Source: Aquabacterium parvum
GTDB lineage: Bacteria > Pseudomonadota > Gammaproteobacteria > Burkholderiales > Burkholderiaceae_C
Direction: 5' to 3'
NCBI RefSeq assembly: GCF_001447195.1
Contig: NZ_LFRI01000174.1
Coordinates: 1 to 64,000, forward strand
Length of the DNA stretch: 64,000 nt
Both the position numbers and the translations under genes were made by a program. Below are positions 37,568 to 47,778 of the stretch, piece by piece. The notes beneath the pieces were generated by a model. The model worked only from the letters and a program-made list of their open reading frames with translations, was not told the origin of the DNA and ran no database searches. Within the stretch, counting starts at the first letter, position 1, and the number at the start of each line of letters is the position of its first letter.

Positions 37568-37586
37568 CATCCGGGAAAACCGGATG
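37568..37586. other. Hairpin after the thiamine operon
   Basis: CATCCGG and CCGGATG flank a GAAAA loop, a perfect 7-bp stem. A perfect 12-bp palindrome CCGCACGTGCGG follows at 37599-37610. They lie in the 82-base gap between thiDE and the histidine kinase gene, both on the minus strand. No T-run follows, so this could be a factor-dependent terminator or an mRNA 3'-end structure for the thi transcript, or an operator for the kinase gene. Confidence 0.35.
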
Positions 37587-37617
37587 TCGCGTGATGTGCC
37601 GCACGTGCGGGGCGTGA

Positions 37618-39450
37618 TCAGGCAGGAAGGCAGGGGTGTGGCAAGGGCGTGGCCGAACGCACCGTCGGCTGGCGCGCGGCCTGGCGCAGGCTGGACAGCC
37701 TGGCTGGCAGCTCACCCGATGGCGTGTGCAGGGCCCGCACCACGCATAAGGCCGCGGGCCCGCAGGCCGCGAAGCGCCTCAGGTCGTCGGCGCCCAGCAG
37801 GCCGCCAATGGCCACGACCGGCACGTCCGATTGGGCCACCCACCAGCGCAGGTTTTGCTCGCCTTGGGGCAGCCATGGCATGTCCTTGGTGGTGGTCGCC
37901 TGCACCGGGCCACAGGCCACGTAGCTGGGGCCACAGCCGAGCGCACGGGCCAGCTCCCAGGGGCAGTGCGAGCTCAAGCCCAGCAGGGTGTCGTGGCGGC
38001 GTTCGCGCAGCGCTGCGCGGTCGTCTGCCGAGAGGGCCAGCAGGTCTTCCTGGCCCAGGTGGATGCCCAGTTGAAAGCGAGGGTGGCAGCGAGCCGAGTC
38101 CTGGGTGAGCTCGTCGTTGCCGAGCTCGTTGCCCGGTGCGGGGCGGGGGACGGCCAGGGCCAGTCGCCAGTGGTCGTTGACGAAGAGCGTGGCACCGTGG
38201 CGGGCGGCAGCTTGCAGGCTGGTCGCCAGCGCGGCGTCGGCGCCTTGCTGCGGCTTGTGGCGCAGCTGGACGCAACGCAAGCCAGCTTCTACCGACGCCG
38301 ACAGCGATGGGCCATCGGGCAAGATGCCGTAGAGGCGATCGGCCGGTGGGTGAAAGGCTTCGAAGCGGGCGTTGCCGATGAGGCTGACGATGCCGTTGTG
38401 AGCCGTGGGTGCCGTGGGTGCCGTGGCTTTGGTCGTCGGGCGCTGGCTCGGCATCAGGCGCCAAGGCAGCTCGCGACCCAGCCCGAGCCAGGGCAGGGGG
38501 GCGCCACCCTGGGAAGTCCCGGCCAGCGCTCCTGCGGCGGCGACCACCGGGCCTCGCCCGCTGCCAGCGGGGTGGGCGTGCATCAGGGCGTGGTGAACGA
38601 CCATGCGGCCGAGCACGCAGGCGTCGGCGCTGCCGTGGCCCCAAGCCAGGCAGGCGCCGATGGCGCTGGCCAGGGTGCAGCCGGTGCCGTGGTGGTGCGG
38701 GGTGTCCACGCGTGGTGCGCACAACCAGCCTTGGGCCTGCGGGCTTTGCAGCCAGTCGAGGCTGAATCGGGTTTCGAGGTTGGACCCGGCCGCGTGATCC
38801 GCTGGGTGGCCTGCCTCGGCGGCGTCACCGCCTGTGACCAGGACGCAGCGTGGCCCGAGGGCCTGCAGGGCCACGGCGATGTCGGGGATCGCGTCCATCG
38901 CTTCGCCAGGTGGCGTGGTGCGGGCCTCGTGGACGTGTGGTCCAAGCAGCGCCAGGGCCTCAGGGCGGTTGGGCGTGAGCACGGTGGCCCGGGGCAGCAG
39001 CCACTGGCGGTAGGCCTGGACGATGGCGGCATCGGTGAAGGCGGCGCCACCCGCGCTGGCGCGCAGCACCGGGTCGACCACCAAGGCGAGGTGCTGGTGT
39101 GGGTCGGTGTTGGCGGGGGCGTCGGCGCGCAGGCGGTCCACCCATCGGGCCACGGTTTCGATGGCGGCCACGCTGCCGAGCAGGCCGGTCTTGATGGCGC
39201 GCGGTCGGAGGTCTTGCGCCAGGGCTTGCAGTTGCGCTTCGAGTTGGGCCGCGTACACCGGGAAGATGGCTTCGACGCCTTGCGAGTGCTGCGCGGTCAG
39301 GCAGGCGGCGACGGGGCACAGGTGCACGCCCAAGGCGTCGGCCGCACGCTGGTCGGCGCTCAGGCCGGCGCCACCGGCGGTGTCCAGTCCGGCAATGGAC
39401 CAGACGATGGGGGGCGGGTTCGTGGCAGCTTGGGCGAGGGTGGTCATCAC
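37618..39450 (-). CDS. thiDE: Fused HMP-phosphate kinase and thiamine-phosphate synthase
   Basis: 610 residues with two enzymes in one chain. Residues 1-300 are ThiD: VWSIAGLDTAGGAGLSADQRAADALG, VVDPVLRASAG, LTPNRPEALALLG and the kinase glycine motif HHHGTGCTLASAIGACLAWG. It phosphorylates hydroxymethylpyrimidine twice. Residues about 370-610 are ThiE: LYGILPDGPSLSASVEAGLRCVQLRHK, FVNDHWRLAL, GIHLGQEDLL, SYVACGPVQATTTK and VPVVAIGGLLGADDL, which join the pyrimidine to the thiazole. A Pro/Ala/Thr-rich linker (about 310-350) separates them. It is the last gene of the thi operon, seven bases after thiG, under the TPP riboswitch. Confidence 0.92.
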   Translation of the reverse strand: MMTTLAQAATNPPPIVWSIAGLDTAGGAGLSADQRAADALGVHLCPVAACLTAQHSQGVEAIFPVYAAQLEAQLQALAQDLRPRAIKTGLLGSVAAIETVARWVDRLRADAPANTDPHQHLALVVDPVLRASAGGAAFTDAAIVQAYRQWLLPRATVLTPNRPEALALLGPHVHEARTTPPGEAMDAIPDIAVALQALGPRCVLVTGGDAAEAGHPADHAAGSNLETRFSLDWLQSPQAQGWLCAPRVDTPHHHGTGCTLASAIGACLAWGHGSADACVLGRMVVHHALMHAHPAGSGRGPVVAAAGALAGTSQGGAPLPWLGLGRELPWRLMPSQRPTTKATAPTAPTAHNGIVSLIGNARFEAFHPPADRLYGILPDGPSLSASVEAGLRCVQLRHKPQQGADAALATSLQAAARHGATLFVNDHWRLALAVPRPAPGNELGNDELTQDSARCHPRFQLGIHLGQEDLLALSADDRAALRERRHDTLLGLSSHCPWELARALGCGPSYVACGPVQATTTKDMPWLPQGEQNLRWWVAQSDVPVVAIGGLLGADDLRRFAACGPAALCVVRALHTPSGELPARLSSLRQAARQPTVRSATPLPHPCLPA

Positions 39451-39457
39451 GGTGGGA

Positions 39458-40306
39458 TCAAAGCAGCACGAAGGGTTGGCCGCCCACGGGGGTGGTGGCG
39501 ATGGCGACGTCGTTGGTGGGCATCAGGCCGGCACGCCAGCCCTGACGTCCGCCTTGCACGGCGTCGCGGAAGGCGCGCGCCATGCGCACCGGGTCGCGCG
39601 ATTGGGAGACCGCCGAGTTCAGCAGCACGGCGTCGAAGCCCAGCTCCATCGCGGCAGCGGCATGCGATGGTGCGCCCAGGCCGGCATCGACGATGAGCGT
39701 GATGTCAGGCAGGCGGGCGCGCAGGGTGCGCAAGGCCCAGGGGTTGAGCAGGCCCAGCCCGGAGCCGATGGGTGCTGCCCAGGGCATGAGGATGCGGCAA
39801 CCTGCGTCCACCAGCCTTTGGGCGCTGACGAGGTCATCGGTGCAGTACGGCAGCACCTCGAAGCCGTCTTTGACCAGCTGGCGAGCGGCTTCGAGCAACT
39901 CGAAGGGATCGGGCTGCAGGGTTTGCTCGTCGCCCACCACTTCGAGTTTGAGCCAGTGTGTGCCGAGCAGCTCGCGGGCCATGTGGGCCAGGGTGATGGC
40001 TTCGCGCGCGCTGCGGCAGCCTGCGGTGTTCGGCAGCAAGTGCGCGCCCTGCGCCCGGGCGGTGTTCCGGATGATCTGCACGAAGCCGTTGTCCTGGCCT
40101 GTGGTGCCCAGCGTGCGCTTGAGTCCCAGCGTGAGCACCTGGCTGCCCGAGGCTTCGATGGCGGCGCGCAGGACCTCGGGCGAGGGGTAGCCGGCGGTGC
40201 CCAGCAGGAAGCGGCTGCCCAGCTCGGTGTGGCCGATTTGCCAGGTGTCGGTGGGCGTGGTGGCCGCGGCTGTGGTGGGTGCTTGGGTCGAACTCGGCGA
40301 GGTCAT
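39458..40306 (-). CDS. thiG: Thiazole synthase ThiG
   Basis: 282 residues. ThiG condenses deoxyxylulose phosphate, dehydroglycine and ThiS thiocarboxylate into the thiazole moiety. The barrel motifs SRFLLGTAGYPSPEVLRAAI, LLPNTAGCRSAREAI, the Schiff-base lysine region HWLKLEVVGDEQTLQPD, LPYCTDDLVSAQRLVDAGC, and IVDAGLGAPSHAAAAMELGFDAVLLNSAVS are all present. A non-conserved Thr/Ala-rich stretch of about 20 residues precedes the core. It is four bases downstream of thiS, its direct sulfur-carrier partner. Confidence 0.95.
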   Translation of the reverse strand: MTSPSSTQAPTTAAATTPTDTWQIGHTELGSRFLLGTAGYPSPEVLRAAIEASGSQVLTLGLKRTLGTTGQDNGFVQIIRNTARAQGAHLLPNTAGCRSAREAITLAHMARELLGTHWLKLEVVGDEQTLQPDPFELLEAARQLVKDGFEVLPYCTDDLVSAQRLVDAGCRILMPWAAPIGSGLGLLNPWALRTLRARLPDITLIVDAGLGAPSHAAAAMELGFDAVLLNSAVSQSRDPVRMARAFRDAVQGGRQGWRAGLMPTNDVAIATTPVGGQPFVLL

Positions 40307-40310
40307 GGGT

Positions 40311-40538
40311 TCAGCCTCCGGTGATGGGCGAGAAGCACAGCACGGTGTCGCCGTCGTGCAAGGCGTGATCGGCGCGGGCAGTCCGGGCCACGAACTCGCC
40401 GTTGACGGCGGTGGCGATGGCGCTGGCTTCGCGCGAGCTGCCCTGCATCAGCAGATCAACTGCGTCGGCGAGCGTGCTGCCCACAGGCAGGCTCAGCGGG
40501 CCGCGATCGGTGTGGATGGTGAGTGTGGCGGGGCTCAT
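40311..40538 (-). CDS. thiS: Sulfur carrier protein ThiS
   Basis: 75 residues with the ubiquitin-like fold. The protein ends SPITGG; the terminal Gly-Gly is the site of thiocarboxylate formation that hands sulfur to ThiG. TAVNGEFVARTARADHALHDGDTV matches the family core. It lies nine bases after thiO and four bases before thiG. The activating ThiF/MoeB is not encoded here. Confidence 0.92.
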   Translation of the reverse strand: MSPATLTIHTDRGPLSLPVGSTLADAVDLLMQGSSREASAIATAVNGEFVARTARADHALHDGDTVLCFSPITGG

Positions 40539-40547
40539 CGGTGGGTC

Positions 40548-41783
40548 TCAGGCGGCCTGGCTGATGTCGATGTCCGGAACGACGCCGGTGGTGTGAAGCG
40601 GCGGGCTGTCGGATGTGGGCAGCGCCCGCAGGCCCAGCGCACGCAGCGCGTCATCGACCAGCGCAGGAGCCAGCAGCCAGCCGTGGCGGTACAGGCCGTT
40701 GATGCGCAGCAGGCCCTTTTCGTGGTGCACCTGCGGGCGGTGGTCGGGCAGGGCCGGGCGCAGGTTGGTGTCGAGTCTGAGGATGCGGGCTTCGGCCAGC
40801 GCAGGCAGGATGCTGTGCGCTGCCGCCATGAGCTCGACCGCGCTGCGCAGCGACATCGGCGAGCGGTCTTCGCTCTCGATTTCGCTGGCACCCACCAGCA
40901 CGCGCTCGCCGGGCCGGGGCACGATGTAGACGCGGTGACGCGGGTGCAGCAGGCGCACCGGGCGTTGCAGGCGCAGGCCGGGGGCGTGCAGCCACACCAC
41001 TTCACCCCGCACGCCGCGCACGGGCACGGCTGGGCGCGCACCGGTGCCGCGCAGGTCGCAGACCAGGTCGAAGCTCAGTGGCTGCGTTTGCTCCGGGTTG
41101 CCCAGCCAGAGCTGGCCAGGCGCCACGTCCTGCACGGGCTGGGCCCAGTGCCAGCGCACGCCCTGGGCGTCGTCGTGCAGGGCCTGCAGGGTGGCCACGG
41201 TGTCGATGTGGGCCTCGCCGGGCAGCCACCAGGCGTGCAACGGCCCACCACTGCCATGCAGATCGGGTTCAAGCTGCTGCAGGCCTGGTGGCGTGAGTGG
41301 CTGCGGCCGGTGCGCCGAGGCGAAGGTTGCATCGACCTGCTCCAGCCGCTGCAGCACGCGCCGCGCAGCGCCCAGGTCGGGGCCGTGCGCCACCATCAGG
41401 CTGCCGCCTTGCGAGAAGTGGGGCGGGCGAGTCAGCCGTGTGCCCAGTTCGGCCACGATGGCCTGCCAGTGCGCGATGCTTTGCCAGCCCCGGTGGGCCA
41501 CGTCGGGCTCGGCGGTGTCGAGCTCGGCCAGGGGGCTGAGCATGCCGGCTGCGGTGAAGCCGGCCGCGCCATGGCCGTCGTGGGCGGGCATGGCCTGCGG
41601 TGCCGGGTCGAACACGCTGACCTGGTGCCCCTGACGCGCCAGCGCCCAGGCCACCAGCCGGCCGAGCAGGCCCGCACCGGCGATGCCCACGCGCAGCGGC
41701 GCAGCGGCCTGCCTCGTCGAGCTTGATGCGCGCTGGCGTGGGGCCGTGGGTGATCCGGGGGGCGCAGAAGGTGGCAGCGGCAT
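40548..41783 (-). CDS. thiO: FAD-dependent glycine oxidase ThiO
   Basis: 411 residues. An N-terminal dinucleotide-binding motif, GIAGAGLLGRLVAWALARQGHQVSVFD (33-59), follows a Pro/Ser-rich lead. The DAO family marks GFTAAGMLSPLAEL, the RGVRGEVVWLHAPG region, YIVPRPGERVLVGASEIESED and the end GLYRHGWLLAPALVDDAL are visible. ThiO oxidises glycine to dehydroglycine, the imine used by ThiG, and so replaces the anaerobic ThiH route. This implies aerobic thiazole synthesis. It is three bases downstream of thiC. Confidence 0.9.
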   Translation of the reverse strand: MPLPPSAPPGSPTAPRQRASSSTRQAAAPLRVGIAGAGLLGRLVAWALARQGHQVSVFDPAPQAMPAHDGHGAAGFTAAGMLSPLAELDTAEPDVAHRGWQSIAHWQAIVAELGTRLTRPPHFSQGGSLMVAHGPDLGAARRVLQRLEQVDATFASAHRPQPLTPPGLQQLEPDLHGSGGPLHAWWLPGEAHIDTVATLQALHDDAQGVRWHWAQPVQDVAPGQLWLGNPEQTQPLSFDLVCDLRGTGARPAVPVRGVRGEVVWLHAPGLRLQRPVRLLHPRHRVYIVPRPGERVLVGASEIESEDRSPMSLRSAVELMAAAHSILPALAEARILRLDTNLRPALPDHRPQVHHEKGLLRINGLYRHGWLLAPALVDDALRALGLRALPTSDSPPLHTTGVVPDIDISQAA

Positions 41784-41786
41784 GGC

Positions 41787-44056
<2,270 letters not shown>

Positions 44057-44182
44057 ATGCGAAGTGTAGTCGCAAGCGCTGGGTGTTTGCAAAAGCAGGC
44101 GATGGGCGTGTTGCGAAATGCCGGGCAACCGGCCATCTGGTGGGGCGCCCGGGGTCGCAGGCGGCGATCGGGCGTCGATCGC

Positions 44183-44404
44183 TCAGCGCCGTTGCGGCAC
44201 CTCGGAGGTGGCCTGCAGGAAGTCTCCGCGCTGGATCGATTCCCAAGCTTGGGCGAGCTGCTCTGTGGCGCTCGGCTCGGCCTGCAGGCTTGCTGGTGCC
44301 TCGCTCATGCCGCGCGTGGCCGACGGGTCGGTCTCACCGGAGGGCGAAGGGCCGAACCAGGACAGCAGCAAAGCGAGCGGGATGATGGCGAGGGTGGGAC
44401 GCAT
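44183..44404 (-). CDS. Small exported hypothetical protein
   Basis: 73 residues from ATG 44404 with an N-terminal hydrophobic segment (RPTLAIIPLALLLSWFG) like a signal peptide, then a Ser/Pro/Ala-rich part and a short amphipathic helix (EQLAQAWESIQRGDFLQA). No good ribosome binding site is seen. It lies between the feo operon and the riboswitch, on the same strand, 104 bases after the Cys-rich protein gene. It could be real or chance; codon use looks normal for this genome. Confidence 0.4.
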   Translation of the reverse strand: MRPTLAIIPLALLLSWFGPSPSGETDPSATRGMSEAPASLQAEPSATEQLAQAWESIQRGDFLQATSEVPQRR

Positions 44405-44508
44405 GATGGTGGCAGGCGCGCCGAAGTCGACGCGTGCAACCCAGTGTAGGACGGTGATGTCCGCTGGCACCCCCTGGCACGCGGGGGTGGCCCCGCATGC
44501 GCGGGTGT

Positions 44509-44787
44509 TCAATGGCCTGGGGTTCGCCCGAGGGTGTCGCGCGATGTGTAGCGGTGAACCCTGACCGGGGTCGCAGAGCTGCCGCAACCGCCGCAACCCC
44601 CGCCGCCGCCACAGGCCCCTGGCGCCTTGACGGCACAAGCCATGGTGTCGTCACCGCCTGGCACCGACGCCTGCGTGCTGCGGCGCTTGGGCCACCAACG
44701 CTTGCCCAGGTGCAACACGGCCAGCAGCCCCAGCCCGCAAGCCACCCAGCTTTGCCAGTCCAAGGCGATGTGGGTCGTGGCGCTCAT
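44509..44787 (-). CDS. Small Cys-rich membrane protein of the feo operon (DUF6587/FeoB-associated type)
   Basis: 92 residues from ATG 44787, five bases after feoB. One membrane span (WQSWVACGLGLLAVLHLGKRWWP) is followed by a tail with ACGGGGGCGGCGSS, a Gly/Cys-rich stretch. FeoB-associated Cys-rich membrane proteins have this layout and are thought to help iron transfer or FeoB assembly. The family name is from memory and the position supports it. Confidence 0.65.
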   Translation of the reverse strand: MSATTHIALDWQSWVACGLGLLAVLHLGKRWWPKRRSTQASVPGGDDTMACAVKAPGACGGGGGCGGCGSSATPVRVHRYTSRDTLGRTPGH

Positions 44788-44792
44788 GTTCT

Positions 44793-46685
44793 TCAGCCTG
44801 CGAACGACAGGGCCAGGCGATACACCACGAAGGACGCGGCGTAGGCCAGGGCGAACAGGTAGCCCGCCATGATCAGCGGCCAGCGCCAGCCGTTGGTTTC
44901 GCGGCGCACCACGAACAGCGTCGACAGGCACTGCGGCGCAAACACGAACCAGGTCATCAGCGACAGCGCCGTCGGCAAACTCCAGGACTGGGCGATGAGG
45001 TGGCCCAGGGCCATGTCCAGTGCATCACCGGTTTCCGACATGGCGTAGACGGTGCCCAGCGCCGCCACCGCCACCTCGCGCGCGGCCATGCCCGGCACCA
45101 GTGCGATGCAGATCTGCCAGTTGAAGCCGATGGGCGCGAAGATCACTTCCAGGGCGCGCCCGATCATCCCGGCGAAGCTGTGTTCGATCGCGGCCCCCGT
45201 GGCGCCTGCAGGCGGGGCCGGGAAGTTCGAGAGGAACCACAGCACGATGGTCATCGACAGGATGACCGTGCCCACGCGAACCACGAAGATGCGCCCGCGC
45301 TCCCACAGCCCCACGAGCAGGTTGCGCAGGTGCGGCAGGTGGTAGTCGGGCAACTCCATGAGCAGCGTCTGGGCCTGTCCCTGGCGCATCACCACCTTGA
45401 GCACCAGCGCCACGACCATGGCCGAGACGATGCCCGCCAGGTACAGCGCGAACAGCACCAGGCCCTGCAGGTTGAACCAGCCCAGCACCTCGCGCTCGGG
45501 CACGAAGGCCGAGATCAGCAGCGCGTACACCGGCAGGCGGGCCGAGCAGGTCATGAGCGGCGCGATGAGGATGGTGGCCAGGCGGTCGCGCGGGTTGGCG
45601 ATGGTGCGCGTGGCCATGATGCCGGGGATGGCACAGGCAAAACTCGACAGCAGCGGGATGAAGGCGCGGCCCGACAGGCCCACGCCGGCCATCAGCCGGT
45701 CGAGCAGCAGCGCGGCGCGAGGCAGGTAGCCCGAGTCTTCGAGCGCCAGGATGAAGGCAAAGAGGATGAGGATCTGTGGCAGGAAGATGATCACGCCGCC
45801 CGCACCACCGATCACGCCCTCGACCAGCAGGCTGCGCAACATGCCTTCGGGCATCGTGGCGGAAACGGTTTCGCCGAGCCAGCCGATGCCCGCGTCGATC
45901 GCATCCATCGGGGCGGCGGCCCAGCTGAAGACGGCCTGGAACATCAGGAACATGATGCCGGCCAGGATGAGCGGGCCCGCCACCGGGTGCAGGGCCCAGC
46001 GGTCCACCAGCGCGGTCATGCGCGAGCCTTCATCAGGCATGGACACGCTGCGCGCCAGGATCTCGCCGACGCGGCGGTGGGTCTCTTCCACCGAGGTCTG
46101 TTCCAGGCGGGCCAGCGCCTGCTCGCCTCGGGGGCCGTTGCCAGGTACCCAGTTCACCTGATCGAGGTGGGCCAGCAAGGCGGCCTCGCCACCGGGCTTG
46201 ACGGCCACCGACTCCACCACCGGGATGCCGAGTTCGGCCTGCAGCTTGGCCGTGTCGATCACGATGCCGCGCTGGCGGGCCTGGTCCATCATGTTCAGGG
46301 CCAGCACCATGGGCAGGCCCAGTTTCTGCATCTCCAGCACCATGCGCAGGTTCAGGCGCAGGTTGGTGGCGTCGACCACGCAGACCAGACCGGCCGGCAG
46401 GCTTTCGCCAGCGCGGTGGCCGGTGATGACGTCCCGGGTCACGGCTTCGTCTGGCGTGGCGGCCAGCAGGCTGTAGGCGCCGGGCAGGTCGAGCACGCGC
46501 CAATGGCGTCCGGCCGGCGAGGTGAACTGGCCTTCCTTGCGCTCGACCGTCACGCCCGCGTAGTTGCCGACCTTCTGGCGCGCGCCGGTCAGGCGGTTGA
46601 ACAAGGCGGTCTTGCCGCAGTTGGGGTTGCCCACCAGGGCGATCAGCAGGGGGCTGGCCGCGACGGCGGCCTCAGGCGACTTCAT
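44793..46685 (-). CDS. feoB: Ferrous iron transporter FeoB
   Basis: 630 residues. The N-terminal G domain shows G1 GNPNCGKT (19-26), NYAGVTVE, G3 DLPGAYSLLA and G4 NMMD. The membrane domain includes the two Gate regions, the first with LPRAALLLDRLMAGVGLSGRAFIPLLSSFACAIPGIMATRTI, and a second with RLPVYALLISAF. It imports Fe(II) across the inner membrane, driven by nucleotide hydrolysis. It is shorter than the 770-residue Escherichia coli protein, as in many Betaproteobacteria. It follows feoA after 40 bases. Confidence 0.95.
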   Translation of the reverse strand: MKSPEAAVAASPLLIALVGNPNCGKTALFNRLTGARQKVGNYAGVTVERKEGQFTSPAGRHWRVLDLPGAYSLLAATPDEAVTRDVITGHRAGESLPAGLVCVVDATNLRLNLRMVLEMQKLGLPMVLALNMMDQARQRGIVIDTAKLQAELGIPVVESVAVKPGGEAALLAHLDQVNWVPGNGPRGEQALARLEQTSVEETHRRVGEILARSVSMPDEGSRMTALVDRWALHPVAGPLILAGIMFLMFQAVFSWAAAPMDAIDAGIGWLGETVSATMPEGMLRSLLVEGVIGGAGGVIIFLPQILILFAFILALEDSGYLPRAALLLDRLMAGVGLSGRAFIPLLSSFACAIPGIMATRTIANPRDRLATILIAPLMTCSARLPVYALLISAFVPEREVLGWFNLQGLVLFALYLAGIVSAMVVALVLKVVMRQGQAQTLLMELPDYHLPHLRNLLVGLWERGRIFVVRVGTVILSMTIVLWFLSNFPAPPAGATGAAIEHSFAGMIGRALEVIFAPIGFNWQICIALVPGMAAREVAVAALGTVYAMSETGDALDMALGHLIAQSWSLPTALSLMTWFVFAPQCLSTLFVVRRETNGWRWPLIMAGYLFALAYAASFVVYRLALSFAG

Positions 46686-46725
46686 GGGGCAGCGATGTCC
46701 GGGGTGGGGGCGTGAGGCTCGGTGT

Positions 46726-47025
46726 TCAGCGAGGGCCGGGGGCGGTGTGCGCCTCGACCTCGATCAAGGACGACTCCAGTTTGCGCATGGCAAAGGTGCT
46801 GGTGCCCACGCGAACGGCCAGGGGGCCGCGGCCGAAGAAGACCCTGCGCAAGACCTGCACGCGCTCGCCCGGCACGAAACCGAGCTCCAGCAGGCGCCGG
46901 CGCAAGCGACCGTCGTCACCGGGCGGCACGTGGACGTGGCGGATGGTCGCGGTCTGCCGTGCGGGCAGCTGGTCCAGGGTGAGCCGGTGAACCCGGGTGG
47001 GTGGTTGGTGCAGGTCGACGCGCAT
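46726..47025 (-). CDS. feoA: FeoA, SH3-like iron transport accessory protein
   Basis: 99 residues. The core LRRRLLELGFVPGERVQVLRRVFFGRGPLAVRVGTSTFAMRKLESSLIEVE matches FeoA (SH3-like fold), including the GF.PG and ALR.-like ATRK positions. It interacts with FeoB and is needed for Fe(II) uptake. It is the first gene of feoA-feoB-Cys-rich protein and is preceded by a probable Fur operator 17 bases upstream. Confidence 0.88.
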   Translation of the reverse strand: MRVDLHQPPTRVHRLTLDQLPARQTATIRHVHVPPGDDGRLRRRLLELGFVPGERVQVLRRVFFGRGPLAVRVGTSTFAMRKLESSLIEVEAHTAPGPR

Positions 47026-47041
47026 GCCGCATTGTCCTACA

Positions 47042-47060
47042 AATGAGAATCAGTCGCAAT
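47042..47060 (-). promoter_or_regulatory. Probable Fur box before feoA
   Basis: AATGAGAATCAGTCGCAAT on the plus strand has a strong left half (AATGAGAATCA) of the Fur consensus around a weaker right half, and lies 17 bases upstream of the feoA start. Fur-Fe would repress the feo genes when iron is sufficient. Assignment is by pattern and by context. Confidence 0.55.
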
Positions 47061-47186
47061 TTGTGGAGGAGCAAGGTGGGAGATGGGCCTCCCCTGTCTT
47101 GGGGCAACCTCGGGTGATCCCGGCTTGCGTCGGCCTCCCCCTTTTGGGGCGAAATTCCTCATTCTGAACTTGCACACCCTTTTGCA

Positions 47187-47211
47187 GGTCCTTGATTCAT
47201 AAGGACTTTTT
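47187..47211 (+). terminator. Intrinsic terminator-like hairpin upstream of mraZ
   Basis: GGTCCTT and AAGGACT (one G-U pair) flank a 7-base loop and are followed by TTTTT, the form of a Rho-independent terminator read rightwards. No rightward gene precedes it, since feoA runs the other way. It may attenuate a long mraZ transcript or block stray transcription into the dcw operon. Confidence 0.5.
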
Positions 47212-47306
47212 CTGCTGAATTTTCTCGTCTTGATGCCTCTAAGTCATTGATTTCATTGAACTTTTTTTTGGTTTTGCCTTGTTGGGGAGGCGTCGATCAG
47301 TTAAAG

Positions 47307-47341
47307 TGGGATTTAGTGCAAATTCGTGGGGTTTTGTGTGA
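47307..47341 (+). promoter_or_regulatory. MraZ operator with 10-bp periodic repeats
   Basis: TGGGA (47307), TGCAA (47317, degenerate), TGGGG (47327) and TGTGA (47337, partial) start exactly ten bases apart. MraZ is known to bind TGGGN direct repeats separated by five bases in dcw promoters, which is this spacing. The last repeat overlaps the GTG start codon of mraZ. An AT-rich stretch with T8 (47262-47269) lies just upstream and probably contains the promoter, but I cannot assign -35 and -10 boxes with confidence. Confidence 0.65.
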
Positions 47342-47775
47342 GTCTGATCTTTCAAGGTGCATCAGCGCTGTCGCTGGACGCCAAGGGCCGCTTGGCGGTC
47401 CCGGCGCGCCATCGCGACGCGTTGCAGGCGCTTTGCGGTGGTCAGCTCACCCTCACCAAGCACCCCGAAGGCTGCCTGATGGTCTTCCCGCGTCCGGCGT
47501 GGGAGACCTTCCGCGACAAGGTCGCCGCCTTGCCGATGTCCGCCGCCGGCTGGAAGCGCATCTTCCTGGGCAACGCCATGGACGTGGAGGTCGACTCGGC
47601 CGCGCGCGTGCTGGTCTCGCCCGAGCTGCGCGCCGCCGCCGGCCTCACCAAGGACGTGATGCTGCTCGGCATGGGCAGCCATTTCGAGCTCTGGGACGCC
47701 CAGCGCTACGCCGCCCACGAAGCCGAGGTCATGGCCCAGCCCATGCCCGATGTGCTGCAGGACTTCACCTTCTGA
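47338..47775 (+). CDS. mraZ: MraZ, transcriptional regulator of the dcw cluster
   Basis: 145 residues from GTG 47338. Two AbrB-like SpoVT domains are visible: [25 protein letters not shown] (residues 5-29) and [23 protein letters not shown] (about 80-105), followed by [18 protein letters not shown]. MraZ represses its own operon in enterobacteria. The chosen start makes the protein begin VSLIFQGAS, four residues longer than MFQGAS-type relatives. A GTG at 47326 is in frame but sits within the operator. It is the first gene of the division operon, three bases before rsmH. Confidence 0.93.
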   Translation: MSLIFQGASALSLDAKGRLAVPARHRDALQALCGGQLTLTKHPEGCLMVFPRPAWETFRDKVAALPMSAAGWKRIFLGNAMDVEVDSAARVLVSPELRAAAGLTKDVMLLGMGSHFELWDAQRYAAHEAEVMAQPMPDVLQDFTF

Positions 47776-47778
47776 GTC

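Noticed and set aside
45000..46715. Long plus-strand open frame opposite feoB (571 codons)
   Set aside because: His/Gln/Asp-rich product with no motif, antisense to an intact FeoB.
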